Shown here piece by piece: positions 7,999 through 15,228 of a stretch of DNA of 15,243 nucleotides. The notes beneath the pieces are model-generated. The model was not told where the DNA came from. It was given only the letters and a program-made list of their open reading frames with translations, and made no database searches. The stretch lies in NCBI GenBank assembly GCA_027070385.1, contig JALXDW010000347.1, forward strand, positions 1 to 15,243, written 5' to 3'. Numbering within the stretch: position 1 is the stretch's first letter; every line of letters begins with the position of its first letter. Source of the stretch: Chromatiales bacterium. Its GTDB lineage: Bacteria > Pseudomonadota > Gammaproteobacteria > UBA6429 > Thiohalophilaceae. Made by a program: the position numbers and the translations under genes.

Positions 7999-8658
7999 TT
8001 AACCTGTTAAAGAAATAATGGTGTAGTCGGGTTTATTGCGTTTACTTAAAGGGTTGCTGGTGCAATATCTTGCATGTTGCAAATCAATAAAACGATAGGG
8101 TTTATGTTCATCACGTCCAGGGGGAATGCCCAGCCGGGTTGTCTGAATAATTTTTTCAGGGCGGTTATTTATATCATCAATATAAAACTCATCGGGATCA
8201 AAAGCCTGTTGATCCCATTGGCTGACTTTTAAATTAAGTGAACGGCATAACAGGGTTTGCCCGGCACATAATTTGCCTAGCGCACGAGGCTGCCCATTAT
8301 TTTGCGGATTAAGCTGCTGCATGACCCTGAATCCCTCCTTTGAGCTTAATTTATCGGCAAAAGGGATGCCGGACTTTAGCAAAACAGCATTGCCTTCACC
8401 CTTAACGCTAATATTGCAGGAATCGTGGCCTCTGGCATAGTACATGTAGAGGGTACCAGGAGGCATAAACATGGCCATGCGTTTGTCTGTTTTACCTAAT
8501 GATGAATGACTGCCTTTTTCACTCAGGTAATAGGCTTCGGTTTCAATGATTTGTGCCGCTAGCCACAGATTTTTATATTTACGGCGTATGACCTTGCCAA
8601 GCAATTTTTTGGCCACTTCGCAGGCATCATCATTGTAAAAATCAGCTTGTAGAATCAT
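7999..8658 (-). CDS. AAG/MPG-family 3-methyladenine DNA glycosylase, divergent subgroup
   Basis: A 219-residue base-excision-repair enzyme that removes alkylated or deaminated purines by cutting the N-glycosidic bond. Family motifs: DFYNDDACEVAKKLLGKVI at the start, IIETEAYY with catalytic E41 (human AAG E125) and Y43 (Y127), H51 (H136), KRMAMFMPPGTLYMYYARG, N82 (N169), and GNAVLLKSGIP. Two known DNA-contact residues differ: the intercalating tyrosine (human Y162) aligns with R76, and human R182 aligns with K95. The C-terminal GIPPGRDEHKPYRF stretch is typical of bacterial members. The start ATG overlaps the stop of the thioredoxin ORF by four bases (ATGA), showing translational coupling. Confidence 0.9.
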   Translation of the reverse strand: MILQADFYNDDACEVAKKLLGKVIRRKYKNLWLAAQIIETEAYYLSEKGSHSSLGKTDKRMAMFMPPGTLYMYYARGHDSCNISVKGEGNAVLLKSGIPFADKLSSKEGFRVMQQLNPQNNGQPRALGKLCAGQTLLCRSLNLKVSQWDQQAFDPDEFYIDDINNRPEKIIQTTRLGIPPGRDEHKPYRFIDLQHARYCTSNPLSKRNKPDYTIISLTG

Positions 8659-9236
8659 TCATCAATAAGGTGTTGTATTTTCTTGATAACATCGTCATTG
8701 AACCAGTCGAGTCCACCGTAAATGGCGTAACGAATATTGCCTTGTTTGCCAATGATAAAACTGGTGGGGAAAGCAAATATTTTCCATTGTTTAAGTGCCT
8801 TGCCATTGCTATCAAGCAAAATATCAAATTTAACAGACACTTTTGTGTTTAAAAATGTATTGATAGTTGCCCGGTCTTCAGCCATATTCACTGCAAGAAT
8901 TTTAAATTTGCCTCTGGTTCTGGCATTTTTATTAAAGTAGTTACTTAGCCGTTGCATTGATGGCATTTCATGCACACAGGGAGGGCACCAGCTTGCCCAA
9001 AAATTAACAAGTACCACTTTGTTTTTGTCGCTCTTCAAATCATGTGTGCCATTGGCTAGTGTTTTGAGCTTTAGCGGCGGGGGTTCAGGCTTTCCTTTAT
9101 AGGGTGACAGAAGAGGCTGTATTTTTATTGACGTAACACGTTCGTTGGCAATGTAATCCTTTGCAATCTTGCGCTGAGTTTTTGGATAGTGAGTCAGATA
9201 TTGTATAGCAGTGTAAATCAGAGCCGGATATTTTTT
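8655..9236 (-). CDS. TlpA/ResA-type thioredoxin domain, C-terminal half of a frame-split protein
   Basis: A periplasmic-type thiol-disulfide domain with WASWCPPC (redox cysteines at the motif), NMAEDRATINTFL, FDILLDSNGKALKQW and the cis-proline in FAFPTSFII. The domain's true N-terminus (PPLKLKTLANGTHDL, where family members have the D/L-x-G loop) lies upstream of the only usable start, a TTG at 9038. This frame stays open back to a stop at 9249-9251 without any ATG, GTG or TTG apart from 9038, and has no signal peptide. It meets the hydrolase-like ORF at a slippery run of As (9230-9236). It is therefore best read as the C-terminal ~193 residues of a ~432-residue fused protein; coordinates given start at the proposed frame change. 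If translated alone from TTG 9038 it would be a 127-residue cytoplasmic fragment with a truncated first strand. Confidence 0.75.
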   Translation of the reverse strand, partial: KKYPALIYTAIQYLTHYPKTQRKIAKDYIANERVTSIKIQPLLSPYKGKPEPPPLKLKTLANGTHDLKSDKNKVVLVNFWASWCPPCVHEMPSMQRLSNYFNKNARTRGKFKILAVNMAEDRATINTFLNTKVSVKFDILLDSNGKALKQWKIFAFPTSFIIGKQGNIRYAIYGGLDWFNDDVIKKIQHLIDE

Positions 9237-9952
9237 GCCAGTTTGATTTCAGTCGCTGTGGCATCAGGACGGAAATAAAAACGATTGCGTACATTGGGTA
9301 GGGTCTGAAAAAAAACATCACTGCCGGATTGTTGCAAGCCTTTTAGTGATATATTTTTATTCCACCAAAAAGGTGAAAGTTTGGGTTGAATCAAAAAAAT
9401 AAGCTGGTTGGTTTTGTTCACACTGGGCATTACTTCTGCTTTCAAGCCGGGTGCCGGTGTTTTTATAAATAGTTTGGGGTGCATTAATATCAGCCCGCTC
9501 AGGTATTCAGGTGAATATTCAGCTGGCCAACTGGCCAGTCCACGTAAAACAGGAATGGCTGCACGGCCACTGGCTAAAATAATAATATTTTTCTTGCGAC
9601 GCTGGTGAACAGTTTGAATCAGTTGTTGAATATCTTTGGCCGGTATTTTTTCAAGATTGCTGGCGGAGTCAGGTAAAAAATAGGATTCAAGCAGTTGTGT
9701 TAAGCCGACTTCTATTCCCTTGCTCGGTAGTATTTTCAGTAACGTTTTTTCTGATTGTTGCAGGCCGTGTTCAGAGGGAAAAACCAGCAGTAAAGAATCC
9801 CCTTTAGCTGTTTGTAGAGTTATTTCGGTTTCGACGCGGGAGGGCAGTACAATGCTGATATCTTCTGTGGCCGCCGTTTCCTCCGGAAAAAATAAAAAAC
9901 AACTCAACAAAAAGAATAACGAAATGAAATGTCCATGCTTTGTGGAATACAT
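9218..9952 (-). CDS. Secreted alpha/beta-hydrolase-like protein, N-terminal half of a probable hydrolase-thioredoxin fusion
   Basis: 244 residues as written. Residues 1-28 are a signal peptide (hydrophobic FISLFFLLSCFLFF, then EETAA), with LLSC a possible lipobox at C17. The remainder looks like an alpha/beta-hydrolase core: strand SLLLVFPSEHG (53-63), strand NIIILASGR (122-130), strand YLSGLILMHPKLF, and strand QLIFLIQPKLSPFWW. The expected nucleophile elbow GxSxG reads LASGRAA (S128) without the flanking glycines, so catalysis is doubtful. The reading frame ends 18 bases after a run of six As; a -1 shift there continues through a linker into a TlpA thioredoxin domain. The ATG has no Shine-Dalgarno, but an extended -10 element ends seven bases upstream. 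First gene of the minus-strand run with the glycosylase, lipoprotein and TusA-like genes. Confidence 0.65.
   Translation of the reverse strand: MYSTKHGHFISLFFLLSCFLFFPEETAATEDISIVLPSRVETEITLQTAKGDSLLLVFPSEHGLQQSEKTLLKILPSKGIEVGLTQLLESYFLPDSASNLEKIPAKDIQQLIQTVHQRRKKNIIILASGRAAIPVLRGLASWPAEYSPEYLSGLILMHPKLFIKTPAPGLKAEVMPSVNKTNQLIFLIQPKLSPFWWNKNISLKGLQQSGSDVFFQTLPNVRNRFYFRPDATATEIKLAKNIRL
9230..9236 (-). other. Slippery heptamer A-AAA-AAT at the junction of two reading frames
   Basis: In the frame of the hydrolase-like ORF the codons are CTG GCA AAA AAT; the last A of GCA plus AAA AAT fits the X-XXY-YYZ rule. A -1 shift here enters the thioredoxin frame as AAA AAA TAT before the stop at 9218-9220. 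Alternatively, one A lost from a run of seven gives the same picture. I see no strong hairpin just downstream and no Shine-Dalgarno-like enhancer upstream. Confidence 0.5.
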
Positions 9953-9959
9953 AACAGCC

Positions 9960-9968
9960 AGTATCGCA
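9960..9968 (-). promoter_or_regulatory. Extended -10 element before the hydrolase-like gene
   Basis: Minus strand TGC-GATACT: a TGn motif directly before a hexamer with four of six -10 matches, ending seven bases before ATG 9952. A transcript starting at the normal distance would begin at or next to the ATG, so it would be leaderless; no ribosome site is present. Confidence 0.4.
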
Positions 9969-10049
9969 AAAAATAAAGGACACTGCAGCCTGTGTGAAAA
10001 ATATTTAACGGTATTATTGGCCGGATTTTAGTAAGGCGTGGCGGGAGTT

Positions 10050-10058
10050 TGATATACT
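10050..10058 (+). promoter_or_regulatory. Extended -10 element before uvrD
   Basis: TGA-TATACT, with a TGn motif and five of six -10 matches, ending eight bases before the uvrD ATG at 10067. No convincing -35 lies upstream. The start point would fall at about 10065, giving a nearly leaderless mRNA, which agrees with the missing Shine-Dalgarno. Confidence 0.5.
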
Positions 10059-10066
10059 CAGCCTCC

Positions 10067-12259
10067 ATGGACGTATCAAAAATATTAGACCCGTTAAATT
10101 CTGCACAACGTGCAGCCGTCTGTCATGCCAATGGTCATGCGCTGGTATTAGCCGGTGCAGGCAGTGGTAAAACCCGGGTACTCGTGCATCGAATTGCCTG
10201 GTTGATTGATGCAGAAAATATCTCACCTTTCAGTATCCTGGCCGTTACTTTTACCAATAAAGCAGCGGCAGAAATGCGTGGCCGTATCGAAACCCTGCTG
10301 GGTATTCCGGCTAGCGGTATGTGGGTGGGGACGTTTCACGGTATTGCACATCGCTTATTGCGGGCGCATTGGCAGGAGGCTGAATTACCACAGAATTTTC
10401 AGATTTTAGACAGTGACGATCAACTCCGTACCCTTAAACGTTTGATCCGTGAAATGGGGCTGGATGATTCGCAATGGCCGGCAAAGGAAGCACAATGGTA
10501 TATCAATGCACGCAAGGATGAAGGGTTACGTGCCGGCCAGATTACATTGCACCGTGGGCAAAAGGATGACTTGCACCTGTTGCAAATGATCGAGATTTAC
10601 AAGCAATACGAAGCCTTGTGTCAGCGCGCAGGCATGATCGATTTTGCCGAAATGCTATTACGTGCCAAAGAGCTCTGGCAAAAACGGCCGGACGTTTTGC
10701 AGCACTACCGCCAGCGTTTTCAGAATATTCTGGTGGATGAATTTCAGGACACCAATTCCATTCAATATGAATGGATAAAATTACTCGCCGGTGATACCGG
10801 TCGGGTATTTGCTGTGGGTGATGATGACCAGTCCATTTATGGCTGGCGTGGTGCAAAGATAGAAAATATTCATCAATACAGTCGCGACTTCAAGCCAGCA
10901 GAAATGTACCGGCTGGAACAAAATTACCGTTCAACGGGCACTATTTTAAAAGCAGCGAATGGCTTGATTGCCAATAATACCGACCGGCTTGGTAAGGAAC
11001 TTTGGACCGACGATGTCGAAGGTGAGTTGATACAGGTTTATTCTGCTTTTAATGAAATAGATGAAGCTAATTTTATTGTCGACAACATTCAGGAAAAGCT
11101 CAAAGACGGCTATAAACGCAGTGAATGCGCTATTTTATATCGCTCCAATGCTCAATCGCGGGTACTGGAAGAATCACTCATCATGTCCGCAATGCCTTAT
11201 CGTGTTTACGGTGGCCTGCGCTTTTTTGACCGCCAGGAAATTCGGGATGTACTGGCTTATCTACGTTTAATGACTAATCGCAATGATGCGCCTGCTTTTG
11301 AGCGAATCATAAACACACCGACGCGTGGCATTGGTAATAAAACATTGGAAGTGGTGCGAGAAACGGCACGTCAGCAAAACATGACATTATGGCAGGCAGT
11401 ACTCAGCGTGATTGAAAACAAAAGCCTTTCAGCACGTGCAATATCGGCACTGCAAGCGTTTATCGAGTTAATCAATGAACATGCCGAAATTATTCAGGAT
11501 TTATCATTAAGTGAAAAGATAGAACATGTGGTGCATCATTCCGGTCTGGAAGCTTACTATGAAAAAGAAAAAGGTGAGCGGGGTCGGGCGCGTATTGAAA
11601 ACATGCAGGAACTGGTACAGGCGGGGCTCAACTTTGAAGCTGAAGACTGGCAAACCGAAGATGAAAATATGGACGAGTTGTCGGCCTTTTTATCCCATGC
11701 TGCACTGGAAGCCGGTGAAGGTCAGGCCGATGAATGGGACGACTGTGTACAACTGATGACGTTACACTCTGCAAAAGGACTGGAGTTTAAGCAGGTTTAT
11801 ATTTGTGGTGTGGAAGAAGGACTGTTCCCGCACCGTTTATCGGCTGAAGATCCCGTCCGGCTCGAAGAAGAGCGACGCTTATGCTACGTGGGGATGACAC
11901 GGGCAATGGAAAATTTAAGTTTAAGCTATGCAGAAAAACGTCGCATTTATGGTGAAGACAGTTACCCTACGCCATCGCGTTTTTTAAAAGAAATTCCGCA
12001 GGAATATTTGCACCAAATCAGGGTAACGGGTTATGCGCAGCAAGCCGTTAGCCAGTCGACATCACCGTATACTGAAGTGCCGCAAACAGATGCAGGTCTT
12101 CATATCAGTTTAGGTCAGCGGGTATTGCACCCCAGTTTTGGTGAAGGTCTGGTGATGAATTATGAAGGTGAAGGCCGTCATGCACGGGTGCAAATCAATT
12201 TTGAAGAGGTCGGCAGTAAGTGGTTGGTAATGGAATATGCCAATTTGAGTCTAGCTTAG
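10067..12259 (+). CDS. uvrD: UvrD, DNA helicase II
   Basis: Superfamily 1A 3'-5' helicase acting in nucleotide excision repair and methyl-directed mismatch repair. With ATG 10067 it has 730 residues (E. coli 720) and begins MDVSKILDPLNSAQR, directly matching E. coli MDVSYLLDSLNDKQR, which decides this start over a TTG 18 bases upstream. Motifs: Walker A GAGSGKT at 30-36, AVTFTNKAAAEM (Ia), WVGTFHG, DEFQD at 224-228 (II), GDDDQSIYGWRGA (III), LEQNYRS (IV), LMTLHSAKGLEF (V) and YVGMTRAM (VI). The C-terminal LGQRVLHPSFGEG...GSKWLVMEYANL is the Tudor-like RNA-polymerase-binding tail seen in UvrD but not in Rep. It is divergent from the hydrolase-like operon and ends six bases from the convergent GGDEF-EAL gene. 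No LexA box of the CTG-N10-CAG type is seen upstream. Confidence 0.97.
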   Translation: MDVSKILDPLNSAQRAAVCHANGHALVLAGAGSGKTRVLVHRIAWLIDAENISPFSILAVTFTNKAAAEMRGRIETLLGIPASGMWVGTFHGIAHRLLRAHWQEAELPQNFQILDSDDQLRTLKRLIREMGLDDSQWPAKEAQWYINARKDEGLRAGQITLHRGQKDDLHLLQMIEIYKQYEALCQRAGMIDFAEMLLRAKELWQKRPDVLQHYRQRFQNILVDEFQDTNSIQYEWIKLLAGDTGRVFAVGDDDQSIYGWRGAKIENIHQYSRDFKPAEMYRLEQNYRSTGTILKAANGLIANNTDRLGKELWTDDVEGELIQVYSAFNEIDEANFIVDNIQEKLKDGYKRSECAILYRSNAQSRVLEESLIMSAMPYRVYGGLRFFDRQEIRDVLAYLRLMTNRNDAPAFERIINTPTRGIGNKTLEVVRETARQQNMTLWQAVLSVIENKSLSARAISALQAFIELINEHAEIIQDLSLSEKIEHVVHHSGLEAYYEKEKGERGRARIENMQELVQAGLNFEAEDWQTEDENMDELSAFLSHAALEAGEGQADEWDDCVQLMTLHSAKGLEFKQVYICGVEEGLFPHRLSAEDPVRLEEERRLCYVGMTRAMENLSLSYAEKRRIYGEDSYPTPSRFLKEIPQEYLHQIRVTGYAQQAVSQSTSPYTEVPQTDAGLHISLGQRVLHPSFGEGLVMNYEGEGRHARVQINFEEVGSKWLVMEYANLSLA

Positions 12260-12265
12260 ACCCCG

Positions 12266-15169
12266 TTAATTCAAAACGAACTCATCAGTATCCATTTCTG
12301 TTTGCAGTCCCTGAAAATCCATGGGGGAATAAATTTGTGCGCTGGGCTTACCGAGGTAATTGCCTTGGGCAAAGTCGATGCCATAGCGTTTAAGTAATTG
12401 CAGGGTTTGATCATTTTCAACAAATTCAGCAATGGTTTTTTTGCCGAGTGCATGAGCAATCTGGTTCATGGATTGCACCATGGCCTGATCAACATGGGTG
12501 TCGGCCAGGTTTTTCACGAACGAGCCATCAATTTTAAGTTTATCGACAGGTAGTTTCTTCAGATAGTTAAAGGAACAGAAGCCGGAGCCAAAATCATCGA
12601 GCGCAAATTCGCAGCCCATGTCTTTTAATTTACCGATAAATTTACTGGCATCACGCAGGTTGGCAATAGCGGCTGTTTCGGTAATTTCAAAAGTAAGTTG
12701 TGAGGGTGACAGGCTGGAGTCATTGATTAAACCACGGATGAGTGGGAGCAGTTCCTTGTCTTCAAATGCGCGGCCGGAGAGATTAATCGCAAAACGTAAC
12801 TCTTTTTTGTGTTTAATGGTGAGTGCATCCAGATGGGTGATGGCGCGGGTAATTGCCCAGCGATCCACATTATGTACCAGCCCAAAACGTTCAGCCGCAG
12901 GCATAAAACCGCCGGGTAAGATCATGTCGCCATCATCACGTTGCATTCGAAGTAGAACTTCATAGTCATTGATGGCTCCACTGGCAACAGAAATGATAGG
13001 TTGATATACCAGCGAGAAGTGGTCATTTTCAAAGGCATCGCGTACCCGACTTGCCCAACCCATATCATTGGCCAGACCATCTTTTTCATTATTGCCGGGC
13101 TCTGCAATATGTACACGGTTGCGGCCATTGGATTTGGCAATGTTGCAGGCAATGTCTGCTTGTGACAACACTTCCTCGGCCGAGGTGGTGTGATTGGTGA
13201 TACAGGTAATGCCAAGGCTCAGGGTAACATTGAAAGCTTTGCCACTATCAATAAATTGATAACTTTCAAACAGTTTGCGCAAGCCTTCTGCGACTGTGCA
13301 GGCTTCTTCACGTTCCAGATTATAAAGTAATACAGTAAATTCATCACCGCCAAAACGTGCCAGTAAATCCCCTTCACGAATATGGCTGCGTAACAGCTGG
13401 GTGGTTTCAAGTAATAATTGGTCTCCTGCGGCATGACCGACGGTATCGTTCACATATTTGAATTGATCCAGATCGATATAAAAAACAGCACAGTCTGCAG
13501 CTGAACGTGCTACCCGTGATACAACGCGTTCCAGTTCCTGTTGAAAATATTGCCGGTTATACAATCCGGTCAGAGAGTCATGTTGTGCCTGATAGGTCAG
13601 TTCGGTTTCATAGGCTTTTTTCGAGGTAATGTCGCGTGCGGTACCGGTAATATATGCGACGCTGCCATCCGGGTTGAGCATGGGCTTGGCATTAAAGCTG
13701 AGGTGAATATGTTGCCCCTGTTTGTTGACATGGACGGTTTCATAACCCACAATTTCTTTGCCGCTTAACAGCTTTTCGACAGCGGATAGATCTCGATTAC
13801 GTGATTCAGGAAGTTGGTAGTCGGAATAATGTTTAAACAACATTTCATCTGCTTCATAACCATAAATATTAGAAACGGCTTTATTAAGATAAGTCCAGCG
13901 GCCTTTGTTATCCATACTCCAGACCAAATCATGGGCTGTTTCAACCAGGTCACGGTAACGTGCTTCTGCCTGAATCAGCATTTTTTCAGTGGCTTTACGT
14001 TCGGAAATATCGGAAATAAGGCAGTTATAGTAAATCTTTTTGTCCATGACCATTTGAGTCATGCGTAGTGACATGGTGAGCATATGGCCGTTGCGATGTT
14101 GCGCCTCAACTTCATGCTCGCCCTGCATATATTCCTGCATGTTTCGGTTAAATGATGGAATAAGCCAGGTAAAGTCTTTTTCACGGAGTTCATCAATATT
14201 AAAACCAAATAGCTGTTCAGCAGCAGGATTGACGGTTTCAATTTTGCAATGACTGTTGAGGATAATAATCCCTTCTGCAGCATGTTCAACAATGGCATGA
14301 ACATGCGCCTCCTGATCCCCTAAACGTTTGAACAACTTACCCAGCATTTGTACCAGCAATCCCATTTCATCAGTAGAACGTGGTGTTAAACGTTCAGCCA
14401 GACGTTCGTGACTGGTGGCACCGTGGTTGGCAGCGGTAATGTGTTTTACCGGTGATAATGCCTGGTTAAAACCATATAAAAAGATAGAAGTGGTGATAAA
14501 AGCCGTAAAGCCCAGCAAACCCCAGGTAATTAATATTTCAGTAGGTAAAATACCGGTTTTCCACCAGTAATATTTTAAAAAGATCGTGGTCATTAATACT
14601 GGCAAAAAGCCGCCAATTAACAGAATTTTGGTACGCATACTCACTTGTACATAATTAAGCCCGGTATAGCGGCTGACAGTCCCCAACAGGTTCAGTGCAA
14701 AAAAATAGCCCGGCATAGCAACAATCACGGCAATGACCAGGTTTAGCAACATAAATTGCAATAGACTGCCGTAAGCGCTTGCATCGGAAGGTGTTTGAAT
14801 AAACCAGAAGTGTATGGTGGGGACAAACAATATATAACTCAGAAAAAAGGACCAGTAGGCTGAAGTAAATGAATGCAGATGGGCACTTAATTTTTCAGGT
14901 AGCGGTGTATTTAATGTTTCAGACGGGTTCTGATTTTTTAGCCAGTCAAAAACAGGATTGAGGAAGTTATAACTGAAGTAAAAAACCCAGGTTGTCAGCA
15001 GTAAACAAATACTCGCAAGAATCAGGCCGAAAGGTGTAAAGAAAAATTCAACATTGGTGGGCATTTCAAAAACAGAGGCAACACTATAGGCCACAACGGG
15101 TGTCAGTATAAAGCTGAAAGTTACCGTGAGTGCAAGTTGTCTCTTTAAACGCAGCAAAGAATGTAACAT
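12266..15169 (-). CDS. Membrane-bound bifunctional GGDEF-EAL protein with HAMP and two PAS domains
   Basis: A 967-residue c-di-GMP turnover protein. Order: about six membrane segments (near residues 13-33, 44-66, 105-125, 137-161, 182-203, 212-234), a HAMP-like linker (about 235-285), PAS1 (about 288-395), PAS2 (about 403-518), GGDEF (about 525-690) and EAL (about 715-955). The cyclase motif is intact, GGDEF at 607-611, with an inhibitory RxxD site at 598-601 (REGD). The EAL motif reads EVL (E737), which keeps the metal-binding Glu; NLS, FEITET, D858-D859 in DDFGSG, KLKIDGSF, AEFVEN and QGNYLGKP are also kept, so both activities look possible. The membrane domain is not one I recognise. No Shine-Dalgarno precedes the ATG; an extended -10 element and overlapping inverted repeats lie just upstream. 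Ligands of the PAS domains are unknown. Confidence 0.93.
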   Translation of the reverse strand: MLHSLLRLKRQLALTVTFSFILTPVVAYSVASVFEMPTNVEFFFTPFGLILASICLLLTTWVFYFSYNFLNPVFDWLKNQNPSETLNTPLPEKLSAHLHSFTSAYWSFFLSYILFVPTIHFWFIQTPSDASAYGSLLQFMLLNLVIAVIVAMPGYFFALNLLGTVSRYTGLNYVQVSMRTKILLIGGFLPVLMTTIFLKYYWWKTGILPTEILITWGLLGFTAFITTSIFLYGFNQALSPVKHITAANHGATSHERLAERLTPRSTDEMGLLVQMLGKLFKRLGDQEAHVHAIVEHAAEGIIILNSHCKIETVNPAAEQLFGFNIDELREKDFTWLIPSFNRNMQEYMQGEHEVEAQHRNGHMLTMSLRMTQMVMDKKIYYNCLISDISERKATEKMLIQAEARYRDLVETAHDLVWSMDNKGRWTYLNKAVSNIYGYEADEMLFKHYSDYQLPESRNRDLSAVEKLLSGKEIVGYETVHVNKQGQHIHLSFNAKPMLNPDGSVAYITGTARDITSKKAYETELTYQAQHDSLTGLYNRQYFQQELERVVSRVARSAADCAVFYIDLDQFKYVNDTVGHAAGDQLLLETTQLLRSHIREGDLLARFGGDEFTVLLYNLEREEACTVAEGLRKLFESYQFIDSGKAFNVTLSLGITCITNHTTSAEEVLSQADIACNIAKSNGRNRVHIAEPGNNEKDGLANDMGWASRVRDAFENDHFSLVYQPIISVASGAINDYEVLLRMQRDDGDMILPGGFMPAAERFGLVHNVDRWAITRAITHLDALTIKHKKELRFAINLSGRAFEDKELLPLIRGLINDSSLSPSQLTFEITETAAIANLRDASKFIGKLKDMGCEFALDDFGSGFCSFNYLKKLPVDKLKIDGSFVKNLADTHVDQAMVQSMNQIAHALGKKTIAEFVENDQTLQLLKRYGIDFAQGNYLGKPSAQIYSPMDFQGLQTEMDTDEFVLN

Positions 15170-15177
15170 TTATTTTC

Positions 15178-15186
15178 TTTATATCA
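15178..15186 (-). promoter_or_regulatory. Extended -10 element before the GGDEF-EAL gene
   Basis: Minus strand TGA-TATAAA, with five of six -10 matches, eight bases before ATG 15169. TTTAAA lies 16 bases upstream as a possible -35 (four of six). The distance to the ATG suggests a leaderless or very short-leader mRNA. Confidence 0.45.
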
Positions 15187-15190
15187 AGTT

Positions 15191-15228
15191 AAGTGTTATT
15201 TTAAATTAAACACTTGTTGGGTGTTTAA
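15191..15228. repeat. Overlapping inverted repeats in front of the GGDEF-EAL gene
   Basis: TTAAACAC (15206-15213) pairs perfectly with GTGTTTAA (15221-15228) around a 7-base loop. The same middle arm, as AACACTT (15209-15215), also pairs perfectly with AAGTGTT (15191-15197). The two hairpins are mutually exclusive, or the three arms are half-sites of a dimeric regulator overlapping the promoter spacer. A terminator for a gene beyond the right edge is another option, though the stem is A/T-rich. Confidence 0.5.

Noticed and set aside
9097..9321. Minus-strand 74-codon frame overlapping the hydrolase/thioredoxin junction, with a short hydrophobic start, considered as a missing signal peptide for the thioredoxin domain
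   Set aside because: It is in the third frame, ends at 9097 before the thioredoxin core, and would need another frame change; the hydrolase ORF already supplies a proper signal peptide.
10030..10066. LexA (SOS) box before uvrD
   Set aside because: E. coli uvrD is SOS-controlled, but no CTG-N10-CAG palindrome is present here; GATATACTCAG has only one half.
10542..10856. Minus-strand 104-codon frame inside uvrD
   Set aside because: Antisense shadow over the conserved helicase motifs; no start signal.
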